64,000 nt of DNA, from contig NZ_CP136422.1 in assembly GCF_034355335.1 (NCBI RefSeq), forward strand, positions 4,374,501 through 4,438,500, written 5' to 3'. This DNA comes from Blautia coccoides. Lineage in GTDB: Bacteria > Bacillota > Clostridia > Lachnospirales > Lachnospiraceae. Below are positions 24,546-34,142 of this stretch, in pieces (positions within the stretch are counted from its first letter, which is position 1; every line of letters starts with the position of its first letter). Position numbers and translations under genes: made by a program. The notes under the pieces are model-generated. The model saw nothing but the letters and a program-made list of their open reading frames with translations. It ran no database searches and had not been told where the DNA came from.

Positions 24546-25934
24546 TCATGCTTTTTCTTTTGAGAGTGCAGGCCACATAATACACAGCATAGTAACAAAA
24601 CATGCGGTCCCCCCGATAAAATTTGAGATAGGCTCTGCTAAAAATACGCCGTTTACTCCAAGGTCTGCAATATGCGGCAGAATGAGGGTGAGCGGTACCA
24701 CGATCACTGCCTTCCTGAGCAGGGAAAAGAAAATTGCCTGCTTCGCCTTGCCAAGGCCTGTAAAGACCGTCTGCCCGGAAAACTGCAGGGACATAAAACA
24801 GAATCCAAAGAAATAAATCCTCATAGCATGAACACCTGCTTCCATCAGCTCCCCGCTGCCGTTGAAAATGGCGATAAAAGCCCCCGGCACCAGCATGGTA
24901 AGAACCCATACCACAGTGGTATATCCTATGCAGACCGCGGACATGAATTTGATTCCCTGCTTTACTCTCCCATATTTTCCCGCCCCGTAATTAAAACCTA
25001 TGACAGGCTGAGCACCCTGGGTAAACCCGTTGACAGGGACACTCAAAACTTCCCGCACGGAGTTGATGATGGTCATAACCCCTACATATATATCCCCGCC
25101 AAAGCTCTGCAGGGTAACATTGCAGACGATCTGTACCATACAATTGGTGGCCTGCATGATAAATCCTGAAAGTCCAAGTGACAGAATATCTTTTACATAG
25201 GACAATCTCAGCTTCATACATCCTGCCCTGAGTCTCAAAAGCGTACGCCTGCCTGTCAAAAAACGAACGATCCACAGTGCCGACACAGCCTGGGATATGA
25301 CCGTGGCAATGGCCGCCCCCCGTACTCCCATGTGGAACAGAAAGATAAACACAGGGTCCAGCACAATGTTGATCACAGCGCCTATGAGCACAGTCATCAT
25401 ACCGATCCCGGCAAATCCCTGACAGTTTATAAACCCGTTCATCCCCATACTGATCATGACAAATACACTGCCCAGCAGATAAATACTGATATAATCATCC
25501 GCATAAGGAAATGTGGCTTCGCTGGCTCCAAGGGCGTACAACAGAGGCCGCTTCACCGCCAGACCCAGGATAATGATCAGAACGCCTGTGATCAGCACCA
25601 TGGCAAAGGCATTGCCCATAACGGCTTCCGCCTTCTCATCCTCCTGTCTGCCTCTTGCAATGGAACAAAGAGGCGGTCCCCCGGTTCCTATCAGAAAAGC
25701 AAATGCCATGACAACGGTAATGATGGGAAATGAGACGCCCACACCGGTGAGCGCCGCAGAATCTGCCCCCGGAATACGTCCTATATACATTCTGTCCACA
25801 ATACTATAAAGTACATTGATAAACTGCCCGGCCATAAGAGGCAGGGACAGCTTTAAGATATTCCCCGGAACACTACCCCGGGAAAAATCATGCTCCTGGT
25901 CACTGGCCTCATGCAGTTTTTTTATCCATTGCAT
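24546..25934 (-). CDS. MATE family efflux transporter
   Basis: 462-residue membrane protein with about 12 predicted helices in two six-helix halves. Typical first-helix text SLPLMAGQFINVLYSIVDRMYIG and the mid-protein GFTQGAQPVIGFNYGAGKYGRVKQ motif place it in the MATE (DinF/NorM-like) group, which export drugs or metabolites in exchange for sodium or protons. It is 18 bp after the DMT transporter gene and ends the operon at a strong terminator. The substrate cannot be read from sequence. Confidence 0.92.
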   Translation of the reverse strand: MQWIKKLHEASDQEHDFSRGSVPGNILKLSLPLMAGQFINVLYSIVDRMYIGRIPGADSAALTGVGVSFPIITVVMAFAFLIGTGGPPLCSIARGRQEDEKAEAVMGNAFAMVLITGVLIIILGLAVKRPLLYALGASEATFPYADDYISIYLLGSVFVMISMGMNGFINCQGFAGIGMMTVLIGAVINIVLDPVFIFLFHMGVRGAAIATVISQAVSALWIVRFLTGRRTLLRLRAGCMKLRLSYVKDILSLGLSGFIMQATNCMVQIVCNVTLQSFGGDIYVGVMTIINSVREVLSVPVNGFTQGAQPVIGFNYGAGKYGRVKQGIKFMSAVCIGYTTVVWVLTMLVPGAFIAIFNGSGELMEAGVHAMRIYFFGFCFMSLQFSGQTVFTGLGKAKQAIFFSLLRKAVIVVPLTLILPHIADLGVNGVFLAEPISNFIGGTACFVTMLCIMWPALSKEKA

Positions 25935-25952
25935 TCTTTCCTACACTTCCTT

Positions 25953-26840
25953 TCAGCGGGACCGGCCCAAAACATTCCCATGTCCCAGCTTTCCCATATT
26001 ATACAGATACATCAAGACCGCCATGGCGCAGATGATCACATACCCCAGAATGCTGAGTGCATCCGGCATCTGCGAAAACAGAAAAAAGCCAAGAACAGCC
26101 GAAAAGATGACCTGGGAGTAATCATAAACAGAAATTTCCTTGGCAGGGGCAAAGCAATAGGCCGCCGTGATGGAAAATTGTCCCCCGGCCGCTGCCGCTC
26201 CGGCCAAAAGCAGATATAATAGCTGCATATGACTCATAGGGTGATAATCAAAGATCAGATACGGAAGGGTAACCAGACAGGAAAAGCAGGAGAAAAAGAA
26301 CACAATAAACGGTCCTTTCTCTCCCCTGCCTCCCAGCACACGCACCATGGTATAGGCAAGTCCTGCTGCCATCCCACCTGCAAGGCCAATAAGCGCAGGA
26401 AGAAAACTCATGCCTGTACCTGTGGGTTTAACGATCATAAGACTGCCTGCAAAGGCCAGGATCACGGCCCCTGTCTGCAGTTTATTCGGTTTTTCTTTCA
26501 GCAGGAACAGACTGAAGATTATAGCAAAAAACGGGGACATTTTATTGAGCATGGAGGCATCTGCCAGCACCAGATGATCAACGGCGTAAAAATTGCATAA
26601 AATACCTGCTGTGCCGAAAACTGCACGGCACAGCAGATATTTCATATTTCCTTTTCTGCCTGAATACCAGGCTTTATTTTTAATGAGTATGAACCCGGCA
26701 AAACCAGCTGCCACCAGATTCCTGAAAAAACTCTTCTGCACAGCAGGCAAATCTCCCGACAGACGGACAAAAGTGTTCATCAGTGCAAAACAAAAAGCTG
26801 CTATGAGAATACAAAGAATTCCTTTTTGTCTCTGTTTCAT
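25953..26840 (-). CDS. DMT superfamily (EamA) transporter
   Basis: 295-residue protein with ten predicted membrane helices and two EamA halves (AAFCFALMNTFVRLSGDLPA near the start; a second half beginning near residue 150). Members export amino acids and other metabolites. It begins 14 bp after the aminotransferase gene, so an amino-acid-related substrate is plausible but inferred only from position. Confidence 0.88.
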   Translation of the reverse strand: MKQRQKGILCILIAAFCFALMNTFVRLSGDLPAVQKSFFRNLVAAGFAGFILIKNKAWYSGRKGNMKYLLCRAVFGTAGILCNFYAVDHLVLADASMLNKMSPFFAIIFSLFLLKEKPNKLQTGAVILAFAGSLMIVKPTGTGMSFLPALIGLAGGMAAGLAYTMVRVLGGRGEKGPFIVFFFSCFSCLVTLPYLIFDYHPMSHMQLLYLLLAGAAAAGGQFSITAAYCFAPAKEISVYDYSQVIFSAVLGFFLFSQMPDALSILGYVIICAMAVLMYLYNMGKLGHGNVLGRSR

Positions 26841-26854
26841 GATATCTGCCGCTT

Positions 26855-28075
26855 TCAGAGCTTCTGCTGATAATCACTCAGGAAATCAGCCAGCTTATCT
26901 GCCGCGCTTTTAAGCTGTTCCAGATTCGGCAGATACACAATGCGGAAGTGATCCGGCTCTCCCCAGTTAAATCCTTTTCCATGGGTCAGAAGCACCTTCT
27001 TCTCCTTCAGAAAATCCAGGACAAATTTCTCATCATCTAGAATATTGAAGCGTTTTGTATCTAATTTCGGGAAAATATAGAAAGCTGCTTTTGGCTTCAC
27101 AGCCGACAGACCCGGGATGTCATTGATGGCCTTGTAGATATATTCCCTCTGTTCATAAATACGTCCCCCCGGCTGCAGGTATTCCTGGACACTCTGGAAT
27201 CCACCGAGAGCAGTCTGTACAATGGACTGTGCCGGGACATTGGAGCAGAGACGCATGTTGGACAGCATGTTCAATCCCTCAATATATCCCTTTGCCCTCT
27301 CTTTCGGTCCGCTTAAGACCATCCAGCCGCAGCGGAATCCAGCCACCATGTGGGATTTTGAAAGTCCGTTCATGGTAACGCAGAACACATCCGGTGCCAG
27401 GGCAGCGATGGAATGATGCACTACGCCGTCCATGGTCAGGCGGTCATAAATCTCATCCGAGAAGATCATCAGGTCATGTTCCCTTGCAAGGGCAGCGATT
27501 TCCTCCAGCACTTCTTTCGGATAGACCGCACCTGTGGGATTGTTGGGATTGATGATGACAATGGCTTTTGTCTTATCTGTGATCTTGCTGCGCATATCCT
27601 CTATATCCGGATACCAGTCCGCCTGCTCATCGCAGATATAATGCACAGCCTTGCCGCCTGCCAGCGTCACACAGCCGGTCCACAGAGGATAGTCCGGGGA
27701 TGGAACCAGAATTTCGTCTCCATCGTCGATCAGTCCCTGTGTCACCATATTGATAAGCTCACTGACGCCATTGCCTGTATAGATATCCTCCAGCGCAACA
27801 TCCTTTATATTCTTGATCTGGCAATACTGCATGATCGCTTTTCTGGCGGCAAATATCCCATGGGAGTCGGAATATCCCTGGGAGTCCCGAAGTGTGTAGA
27901 TCATATCCAGGATCACTTCCTCCGGCGCACTGAAACCGAAGGGTGCCGGATTTCCTATGTTCAGTTTTAAAACGTCAATGCCGCTCTCCTGCATGCGGTT
28001 TGCCTCATCCAGCACCGGTCCACGGACATCATAGCAGACGTTGTCCAATTTTGAAGATTTATCAAAGGTTCTCAT
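26855..28075 (-). CDS. alaA: Alanine-type pyridoxal-phosphate aminotransferase
   Basis: 406-residue class I/II aminotransferase resembling E. coli AlaA (alanine:2-oxoglutarate). The start at MRTFDKSSKL has AGGAG upstream; the frame is open a further 37 codons without support. Key regions: LNIGNPAPFGF, YTGNGVSELINM, VPSPDYPLWTG, INPNNPTGAVYPKEVL, SDEIYDRL, and the PLP lysine in NGLSKSHMVAGFRCGW. It leads an operon with DMT and MATE transporters, suggesting amino-acid overflow handling. Confidence 0.88.
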   Translation of the reverse strand: MRTFDKSSKLDNVCYDVRGPVLDEANRMQESGIDVLKLNIGNPAPFGFSAPEEVILDMIYTLRDSQGYSDSHGIFAARKAIMQYCQIKNIKDVALEDIYTGNGVSELINMVTQGLIDDGDEILVPSPDYPLWTGCVTLAGGKAVHYICDEQADWYPDIEDMRSKITDKTKAIVIINPNNPTGAVYPKEVLEEIAALAREHDLMIFSDEIYDRLTMDGVVHHSIAALAPDVFCVTMNGLSKSHMVAGFRCGWMVLSGPKERAKGYIEGLNMLSNMRLCSNVPAQSIVQTALGGFQSVQEYLQPGGRIYEQREYIYKAINDIPGLSAVKPKAAFYIFPKLDTKRFNILDDEKFVLDFLKEKKVLLTHGKGFNWGEPDHFRIVYLPNLEQLKSAADKLADFLSDYQQKL

Positions 28076-28176
28076 GTTAGCTCTCCTCTCCATTTTCCCA
28101 ATATATTCCTGCGAAATAATAATATGCCATTCAAAACACTGCGTGGGCAGCTGTATGAAGGTTGTTATTGTTGAAA

Positions 28177-28205
28177 ATTTTATCACTTCGCCGTGGAAAA
28201 CGCAA
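28177..28205 (-). promoter_or_regulatory. Promoter of the aminotransferase operon
   Basis: Read leftward: TTGCGT (28205-28200), a 17-bp spacer, TAAAAT (28182-28177), about 100 bp upstream of the aminotransferase start. Confidence 0.6.
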
Positions 28206-28277
28206 GCGGGATGATGCTTTTTATGTGGTAAAAAGTGCTATGTTGGTGGCAAAATGTGGGGGAGGGTATACAGGGAC

Positions 28278-28460
28278 GCCGAACCTGGCCACAGGCATCC
28301 CCCCACGGGCGGGAGCAGAGAACTTGCAAGCTAATGCGTAAGCCGCACTAAGTTCATCGCCTTAGGGCTCTTCACTAAGTGCTTGCTAACGCATGGATCT
28401 TGCAAGATTCTCTAGACGCTCCTAAACGCCCGTGGGGGGATGCCTGTGGCCAGGTTCGGC
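28278..28460 (+). repeat. Long-hairpin element, copy 1
   Basis: A 183-bp element with perfect 34-bp inverted arms (28278-28311 and 28427-28460) around a 115-bp centre. The centre folds further (GGAGC/GCTCC, AGAGAA/TTCTCT, ATGCGT/ACGCAT) and holds CTAA, CACTAAGTTCATCG and GGATCT, which recur in copies 2 and 3. No protein is encoded. It lies between the aminotransferase promoter and the end of the opp operon. Confidence 0.85.
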
Positions 28461-28561
28461 TGACTTTGTATGTGGAACGATTAAAAATCTATAAACGGTA
28501 GATAGTGGATAAATCCAGATGAAAAAAATTGGTTTTGATTCCTCTGCCTCTTTGAAATACA

Positions 28562-28744
28562 GGCGGGTCTGGCCGTAAGCCTCCCTGTACGGGCGTTTAG
28601 GAGCGCATAGAGAAGCTTACGAGATACACACGCTAGTAAGCACTTAGTGAAGAGCCCTAAGGCGATGAACTTAGTGCGGGTTGCGTGTTAGCTCGGAAGT
28701 TCTCTGCTCCCGTCCGTACAGGGAGGCTTATGGCCAGACCCGGC
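28562..28744 (-). repeat. Long-hairpin element, copy 2 (inverted)
   Basis: Same element as copy 1 on the opposite strand, also exactly 183 bp with 34-nt arms and a 115-bp centre. The core around GCACTAAGTTCATCG...CACTAAGTGC is nearly identical, while many arm positions differ but stay paired (for example AACC/GGTT in copy 1 is GGTC/GACC here). Two mismatched positions were noted in the inner 31 bases of the arms. It ends 15 bp before the oppF stop codon. Confidence 0.85.
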
Positions 28745-28759
28745 GTCCGCCAAATGCCA

Positions 28760-29485
28760 CTATTCCTCCACATCCAAGGTTGCTGCCATCAACTCTTTTG
28801 TATAAACAGCTTGGGGATTGGCAAATACCTCTTCCACTTCCCCTTCTTCTACAATTCTTCCGTTACTCATCACCATGACTCTGTCACACATCTGATAGAT
28901 CACATTCAAGTCGTGTGAGATGAAAAGGACGGAGAACTTCATCTCCTCTTGGAGTTTTATGATCAGTTCCATGATCTGTCTTTGAATGGTGACATCCAGC
29001 GCTGATACCGGTTCATCGGCAATGATGAAGCGTGAACCCTGGAGAAGGGATACCGCGATACTTACCCTTTGGCGCTGGCCCCCGGACAGTTCTCTGGGAC
29101 GTCGTTTCAGATGTTCTTTTGTAAGCCCTGTTTTTTCTGCCATAGCCAAAACTTTCCTGCGCCGCTCTTCCTTTGGTATCTTCTGCATGCGCAGCGGCTC
29201 CTCCAGGATCCATCCCACGCGCTTTCCCGGATTGAGGGATGAGTATGGATCCTGGAAGATCATTTGGGGTTTACCCGTGTGATGTATAATCTGGCCTTCC
29301 TGTACTTTTACAAATCCCAGGATCGCCTTGGAGAGGGTGGTTTTACCACAGCCGCTCTCCCCCACCAGACCCAGGATCTCATTCTCCCGGACCGTAAAAT
29401 CAATATCCTTTAACACCTGCTGTTCTTTTCTGCCCTCCCGGTAAGATGCGCTTACATGTTTTACTTCCAGTACAGGTTCCATCAT
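28760..29485 (-). CDS. oppF: Peptide-type ABC importer ATPase, OppF/DppF-like
   Basis: 241-residue ATP-binding subunit. Walker A is [10 protein letters not shown]-loop [10 protein letters not shown], signature [14 protein letters not shown], Walker [13 protein letters not shown], and the switch histidine is in FISHDLNVI. It lacks the long C-terminal oligopeptide extension of many OppF proteins. It overlaps the oppD stop by four bases and is the last gene of the five-gene importer operon. Nickel or another small substrate remains possible because ATPases of this family look alike. Confidence 0.88.
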   Translation of the reverse strand: MMEPVLEVKHVSASYREGRKEQQVLKDIDFTVRENEILGLVGESGCGKTTLSKAILGFVKVQEGQIIHHTGKPQMIFQDPYSSLNPGKRVGWILEEPLRMQKIPKEERRRKVLAMAEKTGLTKEHLKRRPRELSGGQRQRVSIAVSLLQGSRFIIADEPVSALDVTIQRQIMELIIKLQEEMKFSVLFISHDLNVIYQMCDRVMVMSNGRIVEEGEVEEVFANPQAVYTKELMAATLDVEE

Positions 29486-30315
29486 CCCTCACCCCTTTCC
29501 TGATCTGCTGCGGTTCGTCTTCTCAGGGAAGTTCTTCTGTTTGGTATTGCCGCCAGAAGCTTTCTCGTATATTCCATGGAAGGGTGCCGGAAAATCTCCT
29601 GCACATCTCCCTGTTCTACGGCTTTTCCCTGATTCATGACAATGACACGGCTGCAGAGATGGCGAATAACACCCAGATCATGGGAAATAAACAAAACCGC
29701 GGTCCCCTGTTCCCTGTTGATCTTCTGAAGAAGCTTTAAAATCTGTACCTGTATGGTCACATCCAGCGCTGTGGTCGGCTCATCCGCAATCAAAAGCTTT
29801 GGTTCCATCACAAGCGCCGCGGCGATCATGACACGTTGGCGCATACCGCCTGAGAGCTGATGGGGATATTTTTCATACAGCAGTTGGGGATTTGGAAGCT
29901 CCACATTTTGCATCATCTGCAGTGCCCTCTCCTTTCGCTCCCGGGCATTGAAACGGCTGTGTATCTTCATGGCTTCCTCCACCTGCGCCCCAATGGTCAT
30001 CACCGGATTCAGGGAAGTCATGGGTTCCTGAAAGATCATACCGATCTCCCTGCCCCGAATATTCCACAGTTCCTCTCTCGGCATCTGCAGGATATCCCTG
30101 CCCTGGAACAAGATCTCTCCTTTTGGCATTCTTGCGTACTCTCCCAAAAGCCCCATGACAGACAGGGCAGTCTGGGTTTTTCCTGACCCGGATTCTCCCA
30201 CGATTCCCAGTATTTCTCCTTCCTCCATGGAAAAAGAAATATCCTCCACGATTTTTGTGGACGGTACGGTATCGTGAAATTCAATTGTCAGATTTTTAAT
30301 TTTCAATAATGCCAT
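29482..30315 (-). CDS. oppD: Peptide-type ABC importer ATPase, OppD/DppD-like
   Basis: 277-residue ATPase starting at [10 protein letters not shown], one base after the oppC stop; a longer frame to 30348 overlaps oppC and lacks support. Walker [12 protein letters not shown]-loop [12 protein letters not shown], signature [14 protein letters not shown], Walker [13 protein letters not shown] and [12 protein letters not shown] are all intact. The C-terminus is shorter than typical OppD. It should form a heterodimer with OppF on the cytoplasmic face of the OppBC permease. Confidence 0.88.
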   Translation of the reverse strand: MALLKIKNLTIEFHDTVPSTKIVEDISFSMEEGEILGIVGESGSGKTQTALSVMGLLGEYARMPKGEILFQGRDILQMPREELWNIRGREIGMIFQEPMTSLNPVMTIGAQVEEAMKIHSRFNARERKERALQMMQNVELPNPQLLYEKYPHQLSGGMRQRVMIAAALVMEPKLLIADEPTTALDVTIQVQILKLLQKINREQGTAVLFISHDLGVIRHLCSRVIVMNQGKAVEQGDVQEIFRHPSMEYTRKLLAAIPNRRTSLRRRTAADQERGEG

Positions 30316-30316
30316 A

Positions 30317-31129
30317 TCACTTCCCGCCTTTCTTCTGCAGTCCGTCACTTAACAGGGAAAATCCCAGTGCCAGGAGGATAACGGCTGCCCCGGGAAACAG
30401 GGCACACCAGGGAGCTGTTGCCAGGTACGCCTGGGACTCTGACAGCATTCTTCCCAGGCTGGCGTCCGGCGGCTGTACACCGATTCCCAGATAACTCATA
30501 CCTGCCTCAGCCAGAACTGCATTGTTAAACCCAATGGCAGCAGTCGCGAGAACTGTGGGAAGTGTATTTGGAAGAATATGCACAAAAATGATGCGCAGAT
30601 GGGATACGCCCATAAGCCTTGCACTTTTCACATAATCCATTTCCCTCTGGGAGATAAATTCACTTCTCGTCATTCTGGCAAAGCTGGGAATGAACACCAC
30701 TCCAAGGGCCAGGATCACATTGTATTTTCCGGGCCCTAAAATACTGATAAATACCAGGGCCAGCAAAATGCTCGGAAAAGAAACCACTGCATCATTAAAG
30801 CGCATAAGCACTTCATCCAGCCAGCCTCCGAAATATCCGGTAAAAGCGCCCACTAAAAGCCCGACTCCGCCGCCGATCAGGACCGTTGCCGCCCCCACAA
30901 AAAAAGTGGTTCCTGTGCCTTTCATGACCCGGCTCAAAATGTCCCGTCCAAACTGGTCACATCCAAACAGATGTGCCAGAGAAGGCGCTGCGAATTTCGC
31001 GCCGCCGCTCATGGCATCCGGATCATAGGGGGTATACAGCAGTCCGATCAGCAAAAATAGCAGCATACATCCTGCAAGGGAGGCACCGATGATCAAATTG
31101 CCCGACTTAATTTTTCTGTCTTTTCTCAT
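30317..31129 (-). CDS. oppC: Peptide-type ABC importer permease, OppC/DppC-like
   Basis: 270-residue permease with about six membrane helices. The periplasm-facing segment SLAHLFGCDQFGRDILSRV and the EAA coupling loop (RMTRSEFISQREMDYVKSAR ... GVSHLRIIFVHILPN) are typical of DppC/OppC/NikC. It lies 15 bp after oppB and one base before oppD. Confidence 0.9.
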   Translation of the reverse strand: MRKDRKIKSGNLIIGASLAGCMLLFLLIGLLYTPYDPDAMSGGAKFAAPSLAHLFGCDQFGRDILSRVMKGTGTTFFVGAATVLIGGGVGLLVGAFTGYFGGWLDEVLMRFNDAVVSFPSILLALVFISILGPGKYNVILALGVVFIPSFARMTRSEFISQREMDYVKSARLMGVSHLRIIFVHILPNTLPTVLATAAIGFNNAVLAEAGMSYLGIGVQPPDASLGRMLSESQAYLATAPWCALFPGAAVILLALGFSLLSDGLQKKGGK

Positions 31130-31144
31130 CTTCTCTCCTCCTGC

Positions 31145-32089
31145 CTATGCGTCCATGCGGATACGCGGGTCGATTTTTCCGTATAAAATATCCACTGCAA
31201 AATTAATGATGACCACCATAGCCGCGATCAGTACAATGATCCCCTGGACCACAGGGTAATCTCTGTTGGAAATAGACGTGATCAGCAGGCTTCCCATACC
31301 GGGAATGGTAAACACCTGTTCCAAAATAATGCTGTTGGCCATAATATCTGCAATGGTCATAGCCCAGAAAGTGAGCACCGGTATCAGAGCGTTCTTCAGT
31401 ACATGCCGGTAGAGCACACGCCCTGCCCTGTTTCCCCGACTGTAGGCAGTTCGCACATAATCCATGCGAAGCTGGGTGATCACGGAGCTTCGCAGCATTT
31501 TTACCGCCATGGCACTTTTGGGCAGCGCGATGGCTATACTTGGCGCTGCGAGGTAGGCCAGAAACCCTCCGAAATTTTCCCTGGGGGATACGTAGGCTCC
31601 CGGCGTAAACCATTTGAGCACCAATCCAAAGATATATGTGATCAAGATACCCAGGAAAAATCCCGGGACTGACATGATCACCTGATTACAGATCATTAAA
31701 AAACGGTCAAGTTTTCCGCCCTCATGCTGTGCCGTAAAAATTCCTAGAGGTATGGAGAACAGCAGGATGATGAAAAATCCCATAAGCACCATAGTGATAT
31801 TGACAGGTATTTTATCCCCTATCATCTCCTGTACCGGCATGGAATAACTGTAGGACTCACCCATGTCACCGGTGACAAAATCCTTCAGCCACAGACCGTA
31901 GCGCACCAGAACCGGTTTATCAAGTCCCATCTCATGCTGCAGTGCCTCTACCTGTTCCTTTGTAGCCTCTGTTCCCAGCTTTGACTTTGCCGCGTCACCT
32001 GGAATCACGGAGAAGGCCATAAAAGAAAGAAAAGAGACAATTAACAATGTTATAATGAGAGTTCCCGTTTTTTTCACAATATATTTCAT
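31145..32089 (-). CDS. oppB: Peptide-type ABC importer permease, OppB/DppB-like
   Basis: 314-residue permease with about six helices. The N-terminal LLIVSFLSFMAFSVIPGDAA segment and the coupling loop QLRMDYVRTAYSRGNRAGRV with VLKNALIPVLT are diagnostic for OppB/DppB/NikB. It follows the substrate-binding protein gene by about 58 bp. The name follows the usual operon order and does not prove oligopeptide specificity. Confidence 0.9.
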   Translation of the reverse strand: MKYIVKKTGTLIITLLIVSFLSFMAFSVIPGDAAKSKLGTEATKEQVEALQHEMGLDKPVLVRYGLWLKDFVTGDMGESYSYSMPVQEMIGDKIPVNITMVLMGFFIILLFSIPLGIFTAQHEGGKLDRFLMICNQVIMSVPGFFLGILITYIFGLVLKWFTPGAYVSPRENFGGFLAYLAAPSIAIALPKSAMAVKMLRSSVITQLRMDYVRTAYSRGNRAGRVLYRHVLKNALIPVLTFWAMTIADIMANSIILEQVFTIPGMGSLLITSISNRDYPVVQGIIVLIAAMVVIINFAVDILYGKIDPRIRMDA

Positions 32090-32147
32090 TCTGTCTTTCT
32101 CCTTCTCCGTGTATGGTTCCCGGTACAGCTTTCCTTATTGCCGGGCT

Positions 32148-33719
32148 TTATTTTACTTTGTAGATTTTTGCCATGTCCAGCACATACAGGGGATAAAATT
32201 CAAACCCGCTGTAAGACTTTCTCAGCGCAACCTCTGAGGCCATATCCTGAATATAGACATTTGCCGCGTCATCAGCCAAAATGGTTTCCATTTTCTTGTA
32301 AAGCTCTGTCTGTTCTGCGTCGTCTGTGCTTTTCTTCACCTGCTGATAGAGTTTATCATACTCTTCATTGCTGAAGTTGATGAAGTTTTTGGAAGAATCT
32401 GAGGTAAAACGCTCCAGTAGTGCGCGGCCGCTTAAATAAGCTGCGTCCACACCCACTACTGTAGACTGGAATTTTCTGTCACCGTATACGTCACTGAGCC
32501 AGCTATCCCATTCCACAAGCTGGATTTTTGCGTTGACTCCGATCTGTTTTAACTGCTCCACCAGTATCTGGGCTGTGTCCACATGTTGCTGATAGTTGGA
32601 AGGAACCGTGATGGTCATGTCAAATCCATCCGGGTATCCGGCTTCTGCCAGCAGTTCTTTGGCTTTGTTTACATCCTGGGGGTATTTGTCTGCCAGTTCA
32701 GGCATGTAATATTTGTCAAAGGCCGGGAACATACTGCTTCCGATGATGGTTCCTTTTCCGTCTGCGATCATATCCAGAACATCCTGGCGGTTCACAGCAT
32801 ATGAGAGCGCCTGGCGTACCTTTATGTCATCAAAAGGGGCTTCGGCATTGTTCAGATAGAGTGCCTGTACCAGATTCATGCCGCCTTCATAAATGGTGAA
32901 GTCCCCGCCTTCCAACTGAGCAGACTGGTTGGAATCAATACGTGCCACCATATCCAGAGAACCGCCTTTTAACCCGGTCACGATCGCATTGCTGTCGCTC
33001 ACCACCTTGAAGGTGACTTCATCCAGATATGCCGGATTCTCTGTATCCCAGTAGTCTGCAAACTTTTTGATCTTAATATTCTCCTGGGGAGAGCGGGATT
33101 CGTACATAAAGGGACCGGTGCCCACCGGATTCGTTTCCAGATCCTGCACATCCTTGGGGACAACTGCCACGATCAGATATGCCAGGAATTCTGTATCGGC
33201 TTCTTTTAAGTTGATGACAATGGTTTTGTCATCGGGAGTTTCCACGTTTTCCACATTAGAAAACGCCGCTATCAACGGTTCTGTTCCTTCCGTGATACCG
33301 GCGCATCGCTCGATCGAATATTTCACATCGTCTACGGTAACGTCCGCTCCATTGTGGAATTTTACGCCCTCACGAAGTGTAAAGGTGTAAGTCCTGCCAT
33401 CCTCTGATATGGTGTGCGACTGGGCTACTGCATCGATGTAATTGCCTTTTTCATCAGGCTTTACTAAGCCTTCATAAATATTGAATAGGACTTCTTTTGT
33501 TCCTGCCGCTACCGATTTGTGTGGGTCAAGACTATCCTCTATATCCTGAGGAATTCCTACTACAATGGAACCTCCCATGGTTGGTTCCGCTTTTGTTTCT
33601 GTGGAACTTTCGTTGTTTTTGGACTCTTTACCGCTTTCCTTTTTGTCTTGGCAGCCGCCGAGTACAATAGTCAGGGTAAGTGCAAAGAGAAGTGTTGGTA
33701 TTAATCTTGCTCTTTTCAT
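32148..33719 (-). CDS. oppA: Peptide-type ABC importer substrate-binding lipoprotein
   Basis: 523-residue SBP_bac_5 protein. The start (MKRARLIPTL) has AAAGGAGAG upstream. The signal peptide ends in a lipobox, IVLGGC, so it is anchored by lipid to the outer face of the membrane. The mature protein begins with a charged linker, then SIVVGIPQDIEDSLDPHKS, YTFTLREGVKFHNGADVTVDDVKYS-type text and the C-terminal lobe. Similarity favours peptides; di- or oligopeptide versus other ligand is undetermined. First gene of the operon. Confidence 0.88.
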   Translation of the reverse strand: MKRARLIPTLLFALTLTIVLGGCQDKKESGKESKNNESSTETKAEPTMGGSIVVGIPQDIEDSLDPHKSVAAGTKEVLFNIYEGLVKPDEKGNYIDAVAQSHTISEDGRTYTFTLREGVKFHNGADVTVDDVKYSIERCAGITEGTEPLIAAFSNVENVETPDDKTIVINLKEADTEFLAYLIVAVVPKDVQDLETNPVGTGPFMYESRSPQENIKIKKFADYWDTENPAYLDEVTFKVVSDSNAIVTGLKGGSLDMVARIDSNQSAQLEGGDFTIYEGGMNLVQALYLNNAEAPFDDIKVRQALSYAVNRQDVLDMIADGKGTIIGSSMFPAFDKYYMPELADKYPQDVNKAKELLAEAGYPDGFDMTITVPSNYQQHVDTAQILVEQLKQIGVNAKIQLVEWDSWLSDVYGDRKFQSTVVGVDAAYLSGRALLERFTSDSSKNFINFSNEEYDKLYQQVKKSTDDAEQTELYKKMETILADDAANVYIQDMASEVALRKSYSGFEFYPLYVLDMAKIYKVK

Positions 33720-33769
33720 GATCTCTCCTTTAAACATAGAAGTTCCCTCATTATTTAATTGTCAAGTTC

Positions 33770-33798
33770 ATTGTAGCGAAATGGGGGGGAGATTGCAA
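33770..33798 (-). promoter_or_regulatory. Promoter of the opp operon
   Basis: Read leftward: TTGCAA (33798-33793), a 17-bp spacer, TACAAT (33775-33770), about 50 bp before the oppA start. A long-hairpin element lies just upstream. Confidence 0.65.
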
Positions 33799-33858
33799 GT
33801 ATTATTTGGGGTACATGGGAATAGATGAGATGTTTGGAGGGGTTGTGAGGGGTTGTGA

Positions 33859-34056
33859 GATTTGGAGGGGATGGGGGCAGGGCAGCAGAGGGAAATTCAT
33901 CCGACGTTTCGCTGGCGGGCAGCTAACCTGCTGGCATTCACTAAATTCGTCGGCAATGGCCTCCTCATTAAGTGTCTGCCGCAGGTGGATCTGCCCGCCG
34001 CTCCACTTAGCCTCCTGAATTTCCCTCTGCTGCCCTGCCCCCATCCCCTCCAAATC
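33859..34056 (+). repeat. Long-hairpin element, copy 3
   Basis: A 198-bp element with perfect 41-bp inverted arms (33859-33899 and 34016-34056) unrelated in sequence to the arms of copies 1 and 2. Inner stems are GGCGGGCAG/CTGCCCGCC and ACCTGC/GCAGGT. The loop text is shared with the other copies: CTAA, CACTAAATTCGTCG, TTAAGTG and GGATCT in the same order. It lies between the opp promoter and the nrdR stop, so copies flank the opp operon on both sides. Confidence 0.8.
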
Positions 34057-34142
34057 CTGTAGGTTACGGCTAAAAAACAAAAAATGATGTTTTGTTTGTT
34101 CAGGTTCATATCATGTTTACTGTAGAATGTTTGCTGTGGTGT

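Noticed and set aside
28681..28918. Rightward frames of 65-77 codons across the second hairpin element
   Set aside because: They cross the inverted repeat and then run antisense to oppF; no ribosome site.
33839..33858. Tandem GGGGTTGTGA repeat
   Set aside because: Only two units of 10 bp in low-complexity G-rich sequence next to the hairpin arm; not informative by itself.
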